Below, in pieces: positions 38,962-64,000 of a stretch of DNA of 64,000 bases. The notes beneath the pieces were generated by a model. The model was not told the DNA's origin, did no database searches, and saw nothing but the letters and a program-made list of their open reading frames with translations. The translations under genes were made by a program, and so were the position numbers. The stretch spans positions 62,001-126,000 of the forward strand of contig WIXG01000104.1 in the NCBI GenBank assembly GCA_009869945.1. Reading direction: 5' to 3'. How positions within the stretch are numbered: position 1 is the stretch's first letter; each line of letters opens with the position of its first letter. This DNA comes from Mesaphorura yosii. Lineage: Eukaryota > Arthropoda > Collembola > Poduromorpha > Tullbergiidae.

Positions 38962-40721
38962 ATGTGCCACTGCAGAGTGAAGAGAGTTTGGCTGCTAGTC
39001 TGCCAGGTTCTCATCAGCAGCTCCCTTTCTTCCGGCAGTCTCAATACAGATAACATTGACAGAACTCTGAAGCTGCCTGCCCGTGACTCCAATGAAGGCA
39101 ATCAGAATTTGACGAGAAGTGATAATTTGGGACGGATATTCCCTCTGAACATTAATTCTGCGTACCCACCGTCACAGCCGCCGTCTCCTTATTATCTTCC
39201 TGCCTACCAGCATTACAACGCTCCACCCGCAGTTCCCTACAATTTCTACCAAAATGGAATTTACAACTTTCCAGCCCCGCACGCGCACATGTTCCAGAGT
39301 CCCGTTCCTAATGAGAAGGGACTCATGTATCCTCTTCCAATTAGCCACTACCAGACTCCTACTCCGAAACCTCTGACTTTCCAGCCGTCGGTGCCGTCGC
39401 CACTTTTCCAAAGTAGTTTCCAAGATCCCGGCTTCAGCTTCGGAGCGATGTTCCCTCAAAATGGATGGTCAGGATACTTCAATCAAGTGAACCGGCTGCC
39501 TAGCCATCCCCTCTTTGGAAATCCATACCAGCGCCCATTCGACGTCGGAAGTCTGCCGACTCAAGTTCGACTTCGTGACAACCCCGAAGTGCAGATCGAC
39601 CAGAATAAAAAAATTGTGCGGATTGTTTGCAAATTCCCTCGGTATCTTATGCTGATGCAGGTGTGTAAAACTACTACAGTCGGGCTGTCCCAGTAGTCCC
39701 AGATACCTAATTCCATTTGATTTCTTATACGCAGGCGATCTTCTGGCATTTTCGATATAACGACCCGTACGGCACGTATTTTGATGATCAAAATGGGTTC
39801 GGACCTCGTGTCAATGTCGAAAAAATTGATGAATGGACGTCAGTTCTGACAATTTACGGATACACGGATGATGATCATGGCATTTATAGATGCCTGTCTA
39901 CCGCAATATTGCCCTCGCTTCCAGGAACTAAAAGCACGTTCGACTTGCTGCAACTAAGCACAAAAACTACGCCCAGCTATCAATTTTCAACAACCTCGAC
40001 AGCTTCAGCAACAAAACCGGCTTCACTAACCCTCAACGATGCTACCTTGTATGACTACGATTCAAAGGATCAGTCACAGGCTCATTTCGTGAGCGGTTCG
40101 AAACCGGCGAAAAAGAGGCGCAACAGCAGGATCATGAAGTTTCCTTCGAACAGAAGGAGTCTACAAGTCGAGTCTTCTGACTTTAATCCTGACCTGTTCG
40201 ACAACATGGTCGAAATCAAATCGCAAGTCGACCAAGTCGAAAAGCCACGGAGTGACGAAGCGTATGACTTGTTCGAGTCCACCAAAACGAAAATACCGAA
40301 GACCAAGATTCACTCCAAACTGAAGCGAGATGAGATGGGCATGGCGGGCAACTCGCACGCGCAGCAAGAACAAGCTGAACCGTCATTTATCAACAACTTC
40401 AGATTCAGTTACCCCAACATTCCGAGCAGCACCGGAACCAATACATATGCCCCGCCAATTCAAACAGGAAGGCACTTCCTCCCAGGTTTCAGTCAATTTG
40501 ACCATGGATTTAAGCACGGCTTTGTTTCGTCGTTGCCGCTGTCTCAGCAGCCACTGATTGGACTCAATGCGCCCTACTACAAACCTTCATTTAGGATTGT
40601 GACTGTGTATCAGGAGGTCACGTTTCCACCACCGGCATTAGTTCTTCGGAACAGGAATGTCTTAAACCCATTTAAGCTTAATATCTTACCGGGTGTGCTG
40701 GCGGCGAACGGGTTGTATTGA
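38962..40721 (+). CDS. Secreted Pro/Tyr-rich protein with one Ig-like domain
   Basis: Two exons (38962-39660, 39735-40721, phase-0 intron) join to 561 aa. The start at 38962 gives a signal peptide (VKRVWLLVCQVLISSSLSSG). The frame is open further upstream, with ATG at 38830 and 38887, so the start is uncertain. Residues about 55-210 are rich in Pro, Tyr, Phe, Asn and Ser. A single Ig-like domain follows: strand B RIVCKF, a Trp 13 residues after the Cys (IFWHFRYND), and strand F DDDHGIYRC with the usual D-x-G-x-Y-x-C. The C-terminal 200 residues contain basic pairs (AKKRRNSR, KLKRDE) that could be cleavage sites, then a Pro/Phe-rich end. No homologue is recognised. A matrix or cell-surface role is a guess. 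AATAAA follows at 40795-40800. Confidence 0.75.
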
Positions 40722-40794
40722 AGTCTTGCAGTGATATTGCGATGTAGTCTTGTAATCTGCCCCTGTATTGTAATATGAGGATCACAGTTCACTG

Positions 40795-40800
40795 AATAAA
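40795..40800 (+). terminator. Poly(A) signal of the Ig-like gene
   Basis: AATAAA 74 bp after the stop codon. Confidence 0.5.
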
Positions 40801-41152
40801 GCGTTAAATACCAACAAGTTTAAATCACTGCTTAATGGCGTGACTCTAACTGTAACTTCGTTCCAAAGTTTCGCCCGTATGACTGATGAGTAAAAAAAAC
40901 TGGCAACGCACAAATCTCCTCAACCGAACCTGTGCATTTGTGTTCATATTTGATTTCATTCCCGCTTTAGAAAGAACGGTCCCCGGAGTCTTGAATTCTC
41001 ACAGGCAAAATATGCAATGTCTCCAAATTCAATTAAAATTCTTAAAGCTTTTAAGTCAGACATTGGAGCATGCAATCCTCAATCAGAATTTCTGATTTGG
41101 CAGAGATTTCTGAGGAGCCCAAGCTGTGATTCATAAGTGATTTTCGCTTTTA

Positions 41153-41187
41153 TGTGACACCAGTCTGTTTACAGACTGAATGTCACA
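41153..41187. repeat. Imperfect inverted repeat (hairpin)
   Basis: The left arm TGTGACACCAGTCTGT and right arm ACAGACTGAATGTCACA pair over 8 and 7 bp with a small internal mismatch and a two-base loop. Confidence 0.7.
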
Positions 41188-41254
41188 GAAAGAAAGTCAA
41201 ATGAGAAAAATGCAATGTTTTGGAAAGAGACGCATGGCTGCGACAGTTCTCTAG

Positions 41255-41366
41255 GGCTTTTCACTAGAAACAATTGTCTGGGAACATTTTGCTGGAAACA
41301 TTTGTCCGAGAACATTTCGCTAGAAACAACGTTTTGAAAACATTTCAATGGAACAATGTCTATGAG
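41255..41366. repeat. Four diverged copies of a 28-bp tandem repeat
   Basis: Copies at 41255-41282, 41283-41310, 41311-41338 and 41339-41366 keep an exact 28-bp period. They share a core like AACATTTnGCTnGAAACAnT, then TGTCnGnG. Copies are roughly two-thirds identical, so the array is old. It is not coding on either strand. Confidence 0.75.
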
Positions 41367-42787
41367 TATTTTGAAATTCAACAAAGGCGGAATGTAACCA
41401 ATCAATTCACATTTATGCATCGGCGGCTGTAACTGCGATAAGATGGGAATATTAAAATCTCGACCTTTGACTATGTGGAAGCCAAAGCCCTGCTGCGCCT
41501 ATGCTGTTTATTCTGTACCGGCGACAGGATGGAACCGTAGAACGCTCAGAGACGAGAGCTGATATTGACATTGAACTAGGCCCTAGAAAACCTATAAGCT
41601 TCAGCAATGATTACACCTTTCAAAATTGATAAAACTACGTTGCAGTCCAGGATGACGGGTGCTGGTACTCGGTACGCGCTTGGACCACCGCAAGAACAAG
41701 GGAGCGTGCGAAAATATGCTGTTCCTAAAATCTTGCTCTTGGTTCGTCTAAAGCAATAATCCTGTCAGATGTCTACATTTGCCCTGTTTCTGCATTCTGC
41801 GGATTCTGGTGTACTTGAAAGAAAGGAAGGCAGCGGAAGCTGTTTGATGTGCTGCTCATTCTCCGCCCAGGAGCAGTAAAGAAAAGCGAAAGTACATTTT
41901 CCTTGGAGCCAGCCGACTTTCTCCTTTGCAGCTCTGAAGCAACACCTCCCCGATGAATTCGGATCTTTCTTTCGGGTCCTGCTGCTGCTTCTGCAAAGTA
42001 TTACTTTCACCGTGCCATATCATTTCACTCTGTGGATTGTAGATTGTTTTTAACTAAGGAATCATATGTACGTGCGTATTAGATTTTATTCACAAGTGTG
42101 CACAGTAATTTATTGTTTTGATTATTAGTTTGTACACACGCCCATTCACCCAAAACCCAAACCACTAAATTTCAATTTGTAACGTCATGTGTAAGTACAA
42201 ATATTCAAAGTTGACAATTACTCATTATCACGCTCGTAATCTGTAATCAGCATTCAAACTCATTTCAGCGTAATCTCACTGTGAAACATCTGTGTGATCT
42301 GAGCCAATGAACTTTACTATTGCTGTTATTGACCATGTATTTGCTGTTTGCATAGTCTAATCAGTATTTAGTTAACTATTTTAGTTTGTCACCACGTCCT
42401 ATCCTGTTGTGTTCCACTCAGCGTAATTCATCTTGCCATAATTTACGTCGGTACCTGCAATGAGGTGATCGGCGGTTGTTGATTTCGTGTTGTACGAGCG
42501 AGGTGACAACTGAACAGTGCGTAATTAGTAATTAATCAGTTCCTTGTTTCATCAGTGTGGAACCACCACGAGCACAATGAGCAAAGATCCAACTCAAAAT
42601 ACATCTCAAGACTGGACCACATTCCAATTCCGCACAATTTTAGCGGTCGAATGACTTTGAGGACAATAATAATAATATTTTAGTGGAAATGAATTGACAA
42701 CAACTAGAATCAAAATTTCGTAGGTGTGTTTTGGTGTTAGGCATGATTCAATAACTTACGAAGGAGCTGATGTGAAAAGAACGCACA

Positions 42788-57213
<14,426 letters not shown>

Positions 57214-58130
57214 GGAAATTGGAAGTCACACCCAATTTCCAAGCAAAAATGCAATTTCGCGAATTCATTCCAAGCCCAAGCCCTCTTTCATTGTGATACA
57301 TACTTTAGTTCTCATCAGTCTCAGGACGTGTTTACATTCTTCGCTTAGTCTTTTTTACCCCGAATTTAGTACCTACGTCGTGTGTATTTACGGTAACTAA
57401 TTAACTAACGAAAATCGTTCGCTTTACTTCAACCTTCTCATACTTGTGATTTGTGACCTAAGCACTCAAATAATTTATGCTCTGAGTTCTGATTCAGGTG
57501 GATCATTTTATTGATATTTTTATAACACGCCAACATACGTTTTAACTTCACCTTGCTTGTAAGACTCCATTTCTTAACCTTTGATTTCCACTTTTATTAT
57601 AGCCGTATTTACATTCACGTAGAAAATAGGCCAAAGAGTATTTATGAAACATGCAAGTAGAAAAGCATACAAAGTGTATTTTAGAGATACAAAATGTAGT
57701 TTCTGGTACAAAATTATTGAAACAGATTATATTTAGCTTTAGCATGCGACGTAGTAATTACAATAGGGTCTGGAACTGACAGAAATACACAGTAATCTGA
57801 CATGAGATCTAAAATAATTAGCCTAAATTTTACTGGCGTAGAAAGCCTTAGCATTAAATAGGAAAATTAAGTCGGGATACAATTGGCCGTGAGCAATTGA
57901 ACAAAGCCATCACTAGTTCTCATTAGAAAATGGAATTTATCAAAAGCTGAGTGCAAATAAATACTTGAATCAGTGTCCTCAAAGGCACGATAGTGGAAAT
58001 GGCAACTTGGCAGTGCTCATTACCTAATTGGCAGTAATTACAAGGAGAATTGTAGAGGAAGCATATTTCAGACAAGGAAGAATTCTATTCTATTCTGGAC
58101 AGACTCAAGCTCCAAGGAACTTGATTCTCT
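57214..58130. other. WDFY3 and EED convergent 3' spacer
   Basis: 917 bp, AT-rich, between two tail-to-tail genes. It probably carries both 3' UTRs. An AATAAA at 57956 could serve WDFY3. No gene or repeat was recognised. Confidence 0.4.
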
Positions 58131-60077
58131 TCACGCAGCCTTAATATCATTCTTATCCACATCGTTATCATTGCCTTCTTCGCTAACATCCCATCGCCAA
58201 ATGGTCGCGTCGTCACAGACGCAGATGAGGACCTTCCCGTCCCTGGATAAAGCTGTTTGTCGAATTGCCGTAGTACACTTTGGGTGGCTTAGAACTGTAG
58301 CTTTTGTAGTGCTGAGATCAGTTGCGGTGAGATCATACACGTACGTCTTTCCTGATTGGTTTCCTAAAGCCAGCGTCTTTCTCCAAAAGTCCATGGAAAA
58401 TCGTATGAACCAAATTTCACAATCTTCAATGTCTAACCGACAAATAAATCTGAAATAATAGCAAAAAAAATTAGACTCAATTAACATTTTGAAAAACCGT
58501 TCTGGGTTTGTAGTCCTTACGACGTTCCCGAACTGCTCAAATTCAACTCGTCCCATTTCTGGAATGTTTTCCCCGCTTTCCAGCAAACAATTGTGTTTTC
58601 ACAAGACTGTTCAAAGAGGAAGGACTTGGCTCAAAAATGATCTCGCTTGCTTAAAATGTCTTTGGCCTTACCTTCGACAAAATAAATTCGCCAATCCATT
58701 TTGTACAGTCAACGTAGTTGCGATGCACATCTCGCGTGGAGAAGTCGGGAAAATTTTGTCGAACCGTCGGGAATGGTCTATGGGCCAAACGTGAAAGAAA
58801 AACTCATAATAAATAAACATCTTTCCAGTGTTTGCACTTCTTCATCTGCTGGTATTTACCGTGAACTCTTCGAGTCATACGTGTAGGACAAAGAAATGGC
58901 ATTCTCAATCTCCGGCTTTCTCAACTTCCAAACTTTCAAGGAGTGGTCCATGCCGCTGGATACGATTCTAGAACCCGTCAAGTCAATGTCGGCTGCGAGA
59001 ACTTCATCGCGATGACCATCCACGCCACCAAAGATGGCGACGCAGTGGTCAGTCTTTATATTCCAAAGTCTTAGCGTATGATCCTGCGATAATGGAATTG
59101 CTGACATGCTGACACTTGCCGTCAAAAGTTTTCCTTTGTTGTGTTTAGTGTTTTACCTTGGAAGCTGACAGCAGTAAATTGTGGTCTTTGGGGTGAAACA
59201 GGAGATCGTTGATTGCGTGGCCATGTCCAAGACAATGCTTCACGCTAGCAGCAACGAAGGGTGAAATGATTCTCACTATTCCTCGAGCGCCAGCAGCTGC
59301 GAGCAACGGCTTTCCATTCTCGTCGTCGGTCCAGGCGCAGCAGTAGAAGTTTTCTTCACTCTATCAAAACAGATTACGGGCTGCGGTCATTACCTTGCAA
59401 TTCACGTAGGTATCTTATCTATCCACACTTACATCTGGATCAGCAAAGACATACAGCACTTTCAATTGTCCTTCGGGTAGGCATTCATAGATCGATACCC
59501 GATTGCTACCTACGGTTGCGAGAACCAGTGGTTCGCCCTCCTTCAGAAAGTGATTGAACTGACATCCAAATATGGGCTGCCCGTGGTTCTCCTTCACCAT
59601 ACACCTGAATCGTAAATCCCACAAGCAATGCTTACAGTTAACGTATTTGCTGATCCAAATCCTTGCGAATGAGCATATTAAGCTTACACGTAGTCGTAAG
59701 TATGTATCGTGGAGTTGCCCGAACGCGAGGCTTGACCATTTTGTCTTTTTCTCTTCTTTCCACCTCTGCCACTGGAACTCTTGGCTCCTTTGTTTGGAAT
59801 CAGAGTCGGTGTGTTGGATCGACTTGTAAACATGGTTGAGGCACTTCCGATCGACGCTGATTCATTATCCTGCACATAGAAAGGAAATCGAGATCGAGAT
59901 CATTAGTCATTAGTCACGATAATAAAGTGCAGGGCAGGATGTGCAGGTGATGGGTCCCTAAAGCAAACTCACCGAGGATCCATTTTGAGAATACAGATCG
60001 ACGTTATTATTGTGCCCATTATTCGAATTGCTGTTCTCGCTAAGTGCCGCCGACGGAGCTGATCCCATGGTGCTCAT
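58131..60077 (-). CDS. EED: EED/ESC, WD40 subunit of Polycomb repressive complex 2
   Basis: Binds H3K27me3 and stimulates the EZH2 methyltransferase. It starts [20 protein letters not shown] (ATG at 60077; exon 1 60077-59974), with exon 2 beginning at 59869. A Ser/Lys-rich N terminus containing [14 protein letters not shown] leads to WD repeats: [12 protein letters not shown], then [75 protein letters not shown], the NYVDCTKW segment, [19 protein letters not shown] and [11 protein letters not shown]. These follow the human EED order. The C-terminal tail is acidic ([16 protein letters not shown]). The stop is TGA at 58131-58133. The aromatic-cage residues were not individually checked. The gene is tail to tail with WDFY3. 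Confidence 0.95.
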
Positions 60078-60889
60078 TCTTGTGGCCCTGTGTCCGTGGT
60101 AGATTCCGTGTGAATTGCTTAAATATTTTCGTGATATGTAAAGCTAGAGTATCAAGTTGCGATCAGTCTGTGCAGATGAGCTATGAACTTTGGCAGTGAG
60201 TTCGCGTAGCTGGCATTGAAAATTAGGTTAGATTAGAAAGAAAGCTTAAAATGTAATTTCTACTTTTCTAGGGCGGAAGCGGAAAAGAAGGGAAAGGGAA
60301 GGCACTCGCAATCGCGGTTGTTTACTTTTCTATTAGAATCGGGGTTGTTTTACCGCTTTCAATGTGCTTTGACAAGACTGTAATGCAGTCTCAGATTCAC
60401 CCCACGCAGAGCCTAGCCGGTGTACGAGCGCAAGATGATCACGAAACGTGAGGAATGGTGTAAAAGATTCGCAAGACTATGATCGATATCGAAATCGTAT
60501 CTGTTCCAGTCACCAGTGCATGCGCCCACGCTTGACCTCTAAAACCAGCAACATCGATAACAGCATGAATAATTGAAGAATTTGAATTGGCATACTGTGA
60601 ATTTTGATAAGGGTTTGATATCATCACAATGAACGACATGATTCTGATTCAATTACGTTGCTTTCTGGATATGAAAACACTTGAGAAATGAAACAGAGGA
60701 AGCGGGAAACTGACGATACTTTGCAGAAAATCTGACGTGTACAAATCAGAATTACTCTGAATTTGTCAACTGTATTCGTTAAACCTTAGAGCGGAACTTG
60801 CAAGTGATCGTGTACCATGTAGCATTAATACGTTAGCTAATAGCTAACTATTTTATTCATTCGGGTAGAGCATCAGGTCAAATGTCAAA
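60078..60889. other. Divergent spacer between EED (-) and PLA2 (+)
   Basis: 812 bp containing both promoters and leaders. A minus-strand frame of 66 codons at 60439-60639 is not convincing. No TATA box was identified. Confidence 0.4.
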
Positions 60890-61821
60890 ATGTTTTCAAC
60901 GTTCATATTTGTCATATCTCTTCGTTATTATTGTAGTGTTTTACTATTACTGATCGCACTAGTGCTAACGAAAGAAATCTCTGGCGTTGATGCAAGTGTG
61001 TCATCGAAGAGCGGTGGCATCAGCATGGACAACCTCGTCAGCAGCGTCATGGGCGTTGTTAATGAATTGGGCAATGTCATGAAGGAGCTACGGGTTGGGG
61101 TTGACCAGGTGGCTAATGGAATTCAGTCAGTCGAAGACATTCTCGACGCGACATTTGACGAGGAGTGCTTGTATCAGTGCCCAGACGGTAGATTAAAGTG
61201 ATTTTGCTCGTGTCAGTTATTGTATTATTGTATTAATGCTCCGCTGAACCTGGCTTGATTTTGATTGTTGCTCCAGGTATGTCATTGCAGCCCAACCCGA
61301 AGCATGTGCCAACTTCAAACGGATGTGGATCATTTGGTTTGGAGGTAAGAATAAAAGTCGCCGTCAAAAAGTTTTTATTTGTTTTATTGCAGCACGCACT
61401 TTGCATTTCAGAAATACTTGACTGAAGAGACAGTTCCATTTCTGTCGAAGTACGTCGATTGTTGCAATGATCATGACATTTGCTACGGAACATGTGCGAA
61501 TGACAAAGACGTCTGTGATCTCAAGTTCAGGAAGTGTCTGTACAAGAAATGCACACTGAACGAGGATACCCTGCCAGATAAATTGAAGAATAAGGGTAAG
61601 TTGCAATCCTAAACTACCATTTCATATCTAACCGGGCGATTTCAACTTAATCTTGGATAATTTCAGGTTGCAAGGCCGGTGCTAAACTCCTTTATACGGG
61701 AACTACAAGTTTGGGATGCAAGCCATACATTAATGCGCAGCAAGAAGCGTGTCTTTGTCAAGTGAAGGATAAAGGCGGACATGAGAAGCAGAAACAGAAA
61801 CCGAGGAAGGATGAATTTTAA
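60890..61821 (+). CDS. PLA2G12: Group XII secretory phospholipase A2
   Basis: Calcium-dependent enzyme class that hydrolyses the sn-2 ester of phospholipids. Four exons (60890-61187, 61277-61344, 61412-61595, 61667-61821) join to 234 aa. A signal peptide (YYCSVLLLLIALVLTKEISG) precedes an unusual helical linker of about 65 residues. The fold follows the group XII pattern: CLYQCPDG, SNGCGSFGLE, the catalytic block VDCCNDHDICYGTC with the His-Asp pair, CDLKFRKCLYKKC, and LGCKPYINAQQEACLCQ. The C-terminal tail is basic and ends RKDEF, which resembles a KDEL-type ER retrieval signal. The catalytic His and Asp are present, so activity is expected, unlike the inactive group XIIB paralogue of vertebrates. 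AATAAA lies at 61881-61886. Confidence 0.92.
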
Positions 61822-62324
61822 CTTAAGACTGAATTATCAGCAATAATAATTATTATTAACCGCAACTAATGCTACTGACAAATAAAGCATTTCATTGTTG
61901 AATTTATGATTGTAGATCATTTATTGTTCCTTGATTGTGCATCATTTCGTGTCTCATGTAAAAAAGAAAGTCGCAATTCTCAACAGGCTTTCACTGAATG
62001 TTATCCTGCATTGCATAATTGCATTTCAGTCAGTGCATCGAATTTTTTCATGTCTCATACGTCCTAGCTTTCCCAAAGTCCAAACCCGGCGGTTGACTCG
62101 TTCGAACTCGCACATGTTGACGTGCACGACGTTTATAAATGAATCTTCTTGCATCATACCACATGATAACTTTCAAGTTATGTCTGTGCAAATTGGGCAC
62201 ATGTATTGAACGCTATTTACAGTTTAATCGAGATTCTACGTGTTAATTAGTTTTTATAAGTTTCTACTTGGCTCTTCCCCTAAGAGCGTAGAATAATTTG
62301 CACTGGAGTTCTTATGAAAGTGCA
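61822..62324. other. PLA2 3' end and CTU1 promoter region
   Basis: About 500 bp with the PLA2 poly(A) signal at 61881-61886. Short frames only; nothing else was recognised. Confidence 0.4.
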
Positions 62325-64000
62325 ATGGCAACTTGCAGTACACGTTCCTGCCCTCGAAAGGCCTTCATGAAGGTAAGATAATCAACCAGGCTTTCGCCAC
62401 CGCGTCAGTGTTGAATGACACTAAGTTATCCCTTTCCAGCGTCCAAAAACTGGCGAAATCTTATGTCAAGAATGTTTTTACAACGTATTTGAAACTGAAA
62501 TACATGAAACTATTGTCGGGAATCAACTTTTTAAACCTGGCGACTTTGTTGGTGAGTATCATCATTGATAATTAACCTGTTAAGGTAGTTGCCAAGAAAA
62601 CTAGCAACTAATTTTTAGATAGAGAATCCCATGATAAAATCACTTTGCGCCAAATCTATCTCCTTGTTCAATATCAATTTCAAAGAGTTTTCAGTTTCGA
62701 AAGTGAAACCTCTTTGATCAATTTATTATTCGGCTCCAACAATGTTTTGCCCCATCCTGTCTTCACAGCAATCGCGGCGTCTGGTGGAAAGGACTCGACT
62801 GTCCTAGCGTACATTATGAAATTACTGAATGACCGGCACAACTATGGATTGAAATTGGTACTGCTCTCAGTTGACGAAGGAATCACGGGTAAGCCTTATG
62901 TTCATGCCTTAGCACTAACTCCGGTTTGGGGTTTGACATCAATTTGATACTTTCTGTAGGCTATCGGGATGATAGTTTGGAAACAGTAAAACGAAACGAG
63001 CAGCAATATGAAATACCACTAAGAATTTTTTCATACAAAGAGTTGTATGGCTGGACCATGGACGAAATTGTGTCACTGGTATGCTTTCTAAGTTTTTTTT
63101 TTAAGTCGCAAGTGGAGCATATTTGTAACAACGTCCATTTTCATGTTTTATCAAACGTGTTTTCATGTTTTAGATCGGAAGGAAGAATAATTGCACATTC
63201 TGTGGTGTCTTCCGTCGTCAGGCTTTGGATCGAGGTGCGATGGCCATCAAAGTCGGTAAGATCGTTACCGGACACAATGCAGACGACATTGCTGAGACTA
63301 TCCTAATGAACCTGTTGCGAGGCGACGTAGCAAGATTGCGAAGGTGCACAAACATTGTCACGGTAGGAGTTCGCAGCTTTTGTGCCGCCATGACGTGGTG
63401 AATTCGAGTAGTTCATACTCTAATTTCGAGCCTTTACGGTTACAGGGTGCCGAAGGAGCGCTTCCGCGGTGCAAGCCCTTCAAGTACACTTACGAGAAGG
63501 AAATTGTTCTTTACGCCCATTACAAGAAGCTAGACTACTTCTCAACCGAGTGCATCTACTCGCCAAATGCATATCGAGGGCATGTAAGGACATTAATCAA
63601 GGACTTGGAAAGAATTAGGCCTTCTTCTATTGTTGACATCATTCATTCAGGTAAGTCACAATGAAAAGCATCGGCCCATCGAGGTCACATATGACAAATT
63701 CATTTTATCTTAATTTTCTTAGGTGAATCACTTTCTATTCGAGAACAAGTCAAGATGCCAATTCAAAGATTATGCACACGATGTGGATACATTTCAAGTC
63801 AAGAGTTGTGCAAAGCGTGCGTTTTGCTCGAGGGCCTAAACAAGGGACTTCCCAAGCTAGGAATTGGAAAAGGGTCCAAAGTAAAGGGAAGACTGAACTC
63901 CTTGGCTCAAAAAGGTGTGACCGCAAATGCCAGTACGTCCAAGTCTACAGAGCGTCAGGACCCAGTCGATGGATGTTGTGGAACTTGCCAATGCTCGAAG
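62325..64000 (+). CDS. CTU1: CTU1/NCS6 tRNA 2-thiolation enzyme (3' end outside the window)
   Basis: Adenylates and thiolates wobble U34 of tRNA-Lys, -Glu and -Gln together with CTU2, using sulfur from URM1. Exons: 62325-62372, 62440-62551, 62769-62888, 62960-63078, 63174-63362, 63446-63650 and 63723 to the window end, with all phases fitting. The N-terminal zinc-binding segment reads CSTRSC...[13 protein letters not shown], where the first pair is C-x4-C rather than C-x2-C. The PP-loop is [11 protein letters not shown]. The catalytic region shows [18 protein letters not shown] and [11 protein letters not shown] second zinc segment is [16 protein letters not shown], then [17 protein letters not shown]. 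The window stops at ...CCGTCQCSK, probably within a few residues of the natural end. Five Cys near the terminus could bind metal. Confidence 0.95.

Larger units (their letters stand above)
40801..42787. other. 2 kb gap upstream of WDFY3
   Basis: No gene is called. The region holds a hairpin (41153-41187) and a 28-bp tandem repeat (41255-41366). A minus-strand frame at 41765-42010 (about 80 codons) resembles nothing. The right end should contain the WDFY3 promoter and any non-coding exon. Confidence 0.45.

Noticed and set aside
60439-60639. Minus-strand frame of 66 codons upstream of EED
   Set aside because: It is short, has no domain, and lies in the divergent promoter region.

Overview
The window is nuclear DNA from an animal, most likely an arthropod and probably a hexapod. 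Genes lie close together on both strands. Nearly all are split by short GT-AG introns of about 50-80 bp. Lineage clues are a seven-transmembrane gustatory receptor ending in the TYhhhhhQF signature, a pacifastin-type protease-inhibitor domain, and a secreted cysteine-rich protein resembling the arthropod DUF4789 family. A springtail or related hexapod would fit, but nothing seen proves the order. I saw no transposon, retroelement, tRNA, rRNA or CRISPR.

Layout, left to right: 3' end of an unidentified gene (+, 1-204); mitochondrial Lon protease (+); proteasome beta-1 (+); PAN2 deadenylase (-) with a CCCH finger in its UCH-like domain; a gap; MsrA (-); a gap; a one-domain pacifastin peptide (+); RUVBL1/pontin (-); a dsRNA-binding-like orphan (+), head to head with RUVBL1; a long disordered orphan (+); a 2.1 kb gap; Bicaudal C (+) with two candidate first coding exons; a secreted glycoprotein orphan (+); a DUF4789-like secreted protein (-); TTC4 (-), whose 2 kb first intron holds a complete gustatory receptor on the opposite strand; a secreted Pro-rich protein with one Ig-like domain (+); a 2 kb gap with a 28-bp tandem repeat and a hairpin; WDFY3/ALFY (+, about 14.4 kb); EED (-), tail to tail with it; a group XII phospholipase A2 (+) ending in KDEF; and CTU1 (+), cut by the window end.

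Most named genes are conserved single-copy housekeeping or developmental genes: protein quality control (Lon, PSMB6, TTC4, ALFY), mRNA decay and translational control (PAN2, BicC), chromatin (RUVBL1, EED), redox repair (MsrA) and tRNA thiolation (CTU1). Between them sit fast-evolving lineage-specific secreted or sensory genes. The intervals from 31.7 to 34.2 kb and from 36.4 to 40.7 kb are the most accessory parts. No operon or dedicated new system is evident. The best leads are the PAN2 zinc finger, the BicC first-exon choice, the nested receptor, the palindromic AP-1 pair upstream of TTC4, and the orphan proteins.

Exon joins were worked out by hand from splice consensus and reading phase. 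For Lon (13 exons, 1005 aa), PSMB6 (231 aa), MsrA (234 aa), BicC (852 or 932 aa), TTC4 (410 aa), the receptor (425 aa), PLA2 (234 aa) and several orphans, the joined exons give one continuous frame to a stop. For PAN2, WDFY3, RUVBL1 and EED I checked representative joins and domain order, not every exon.
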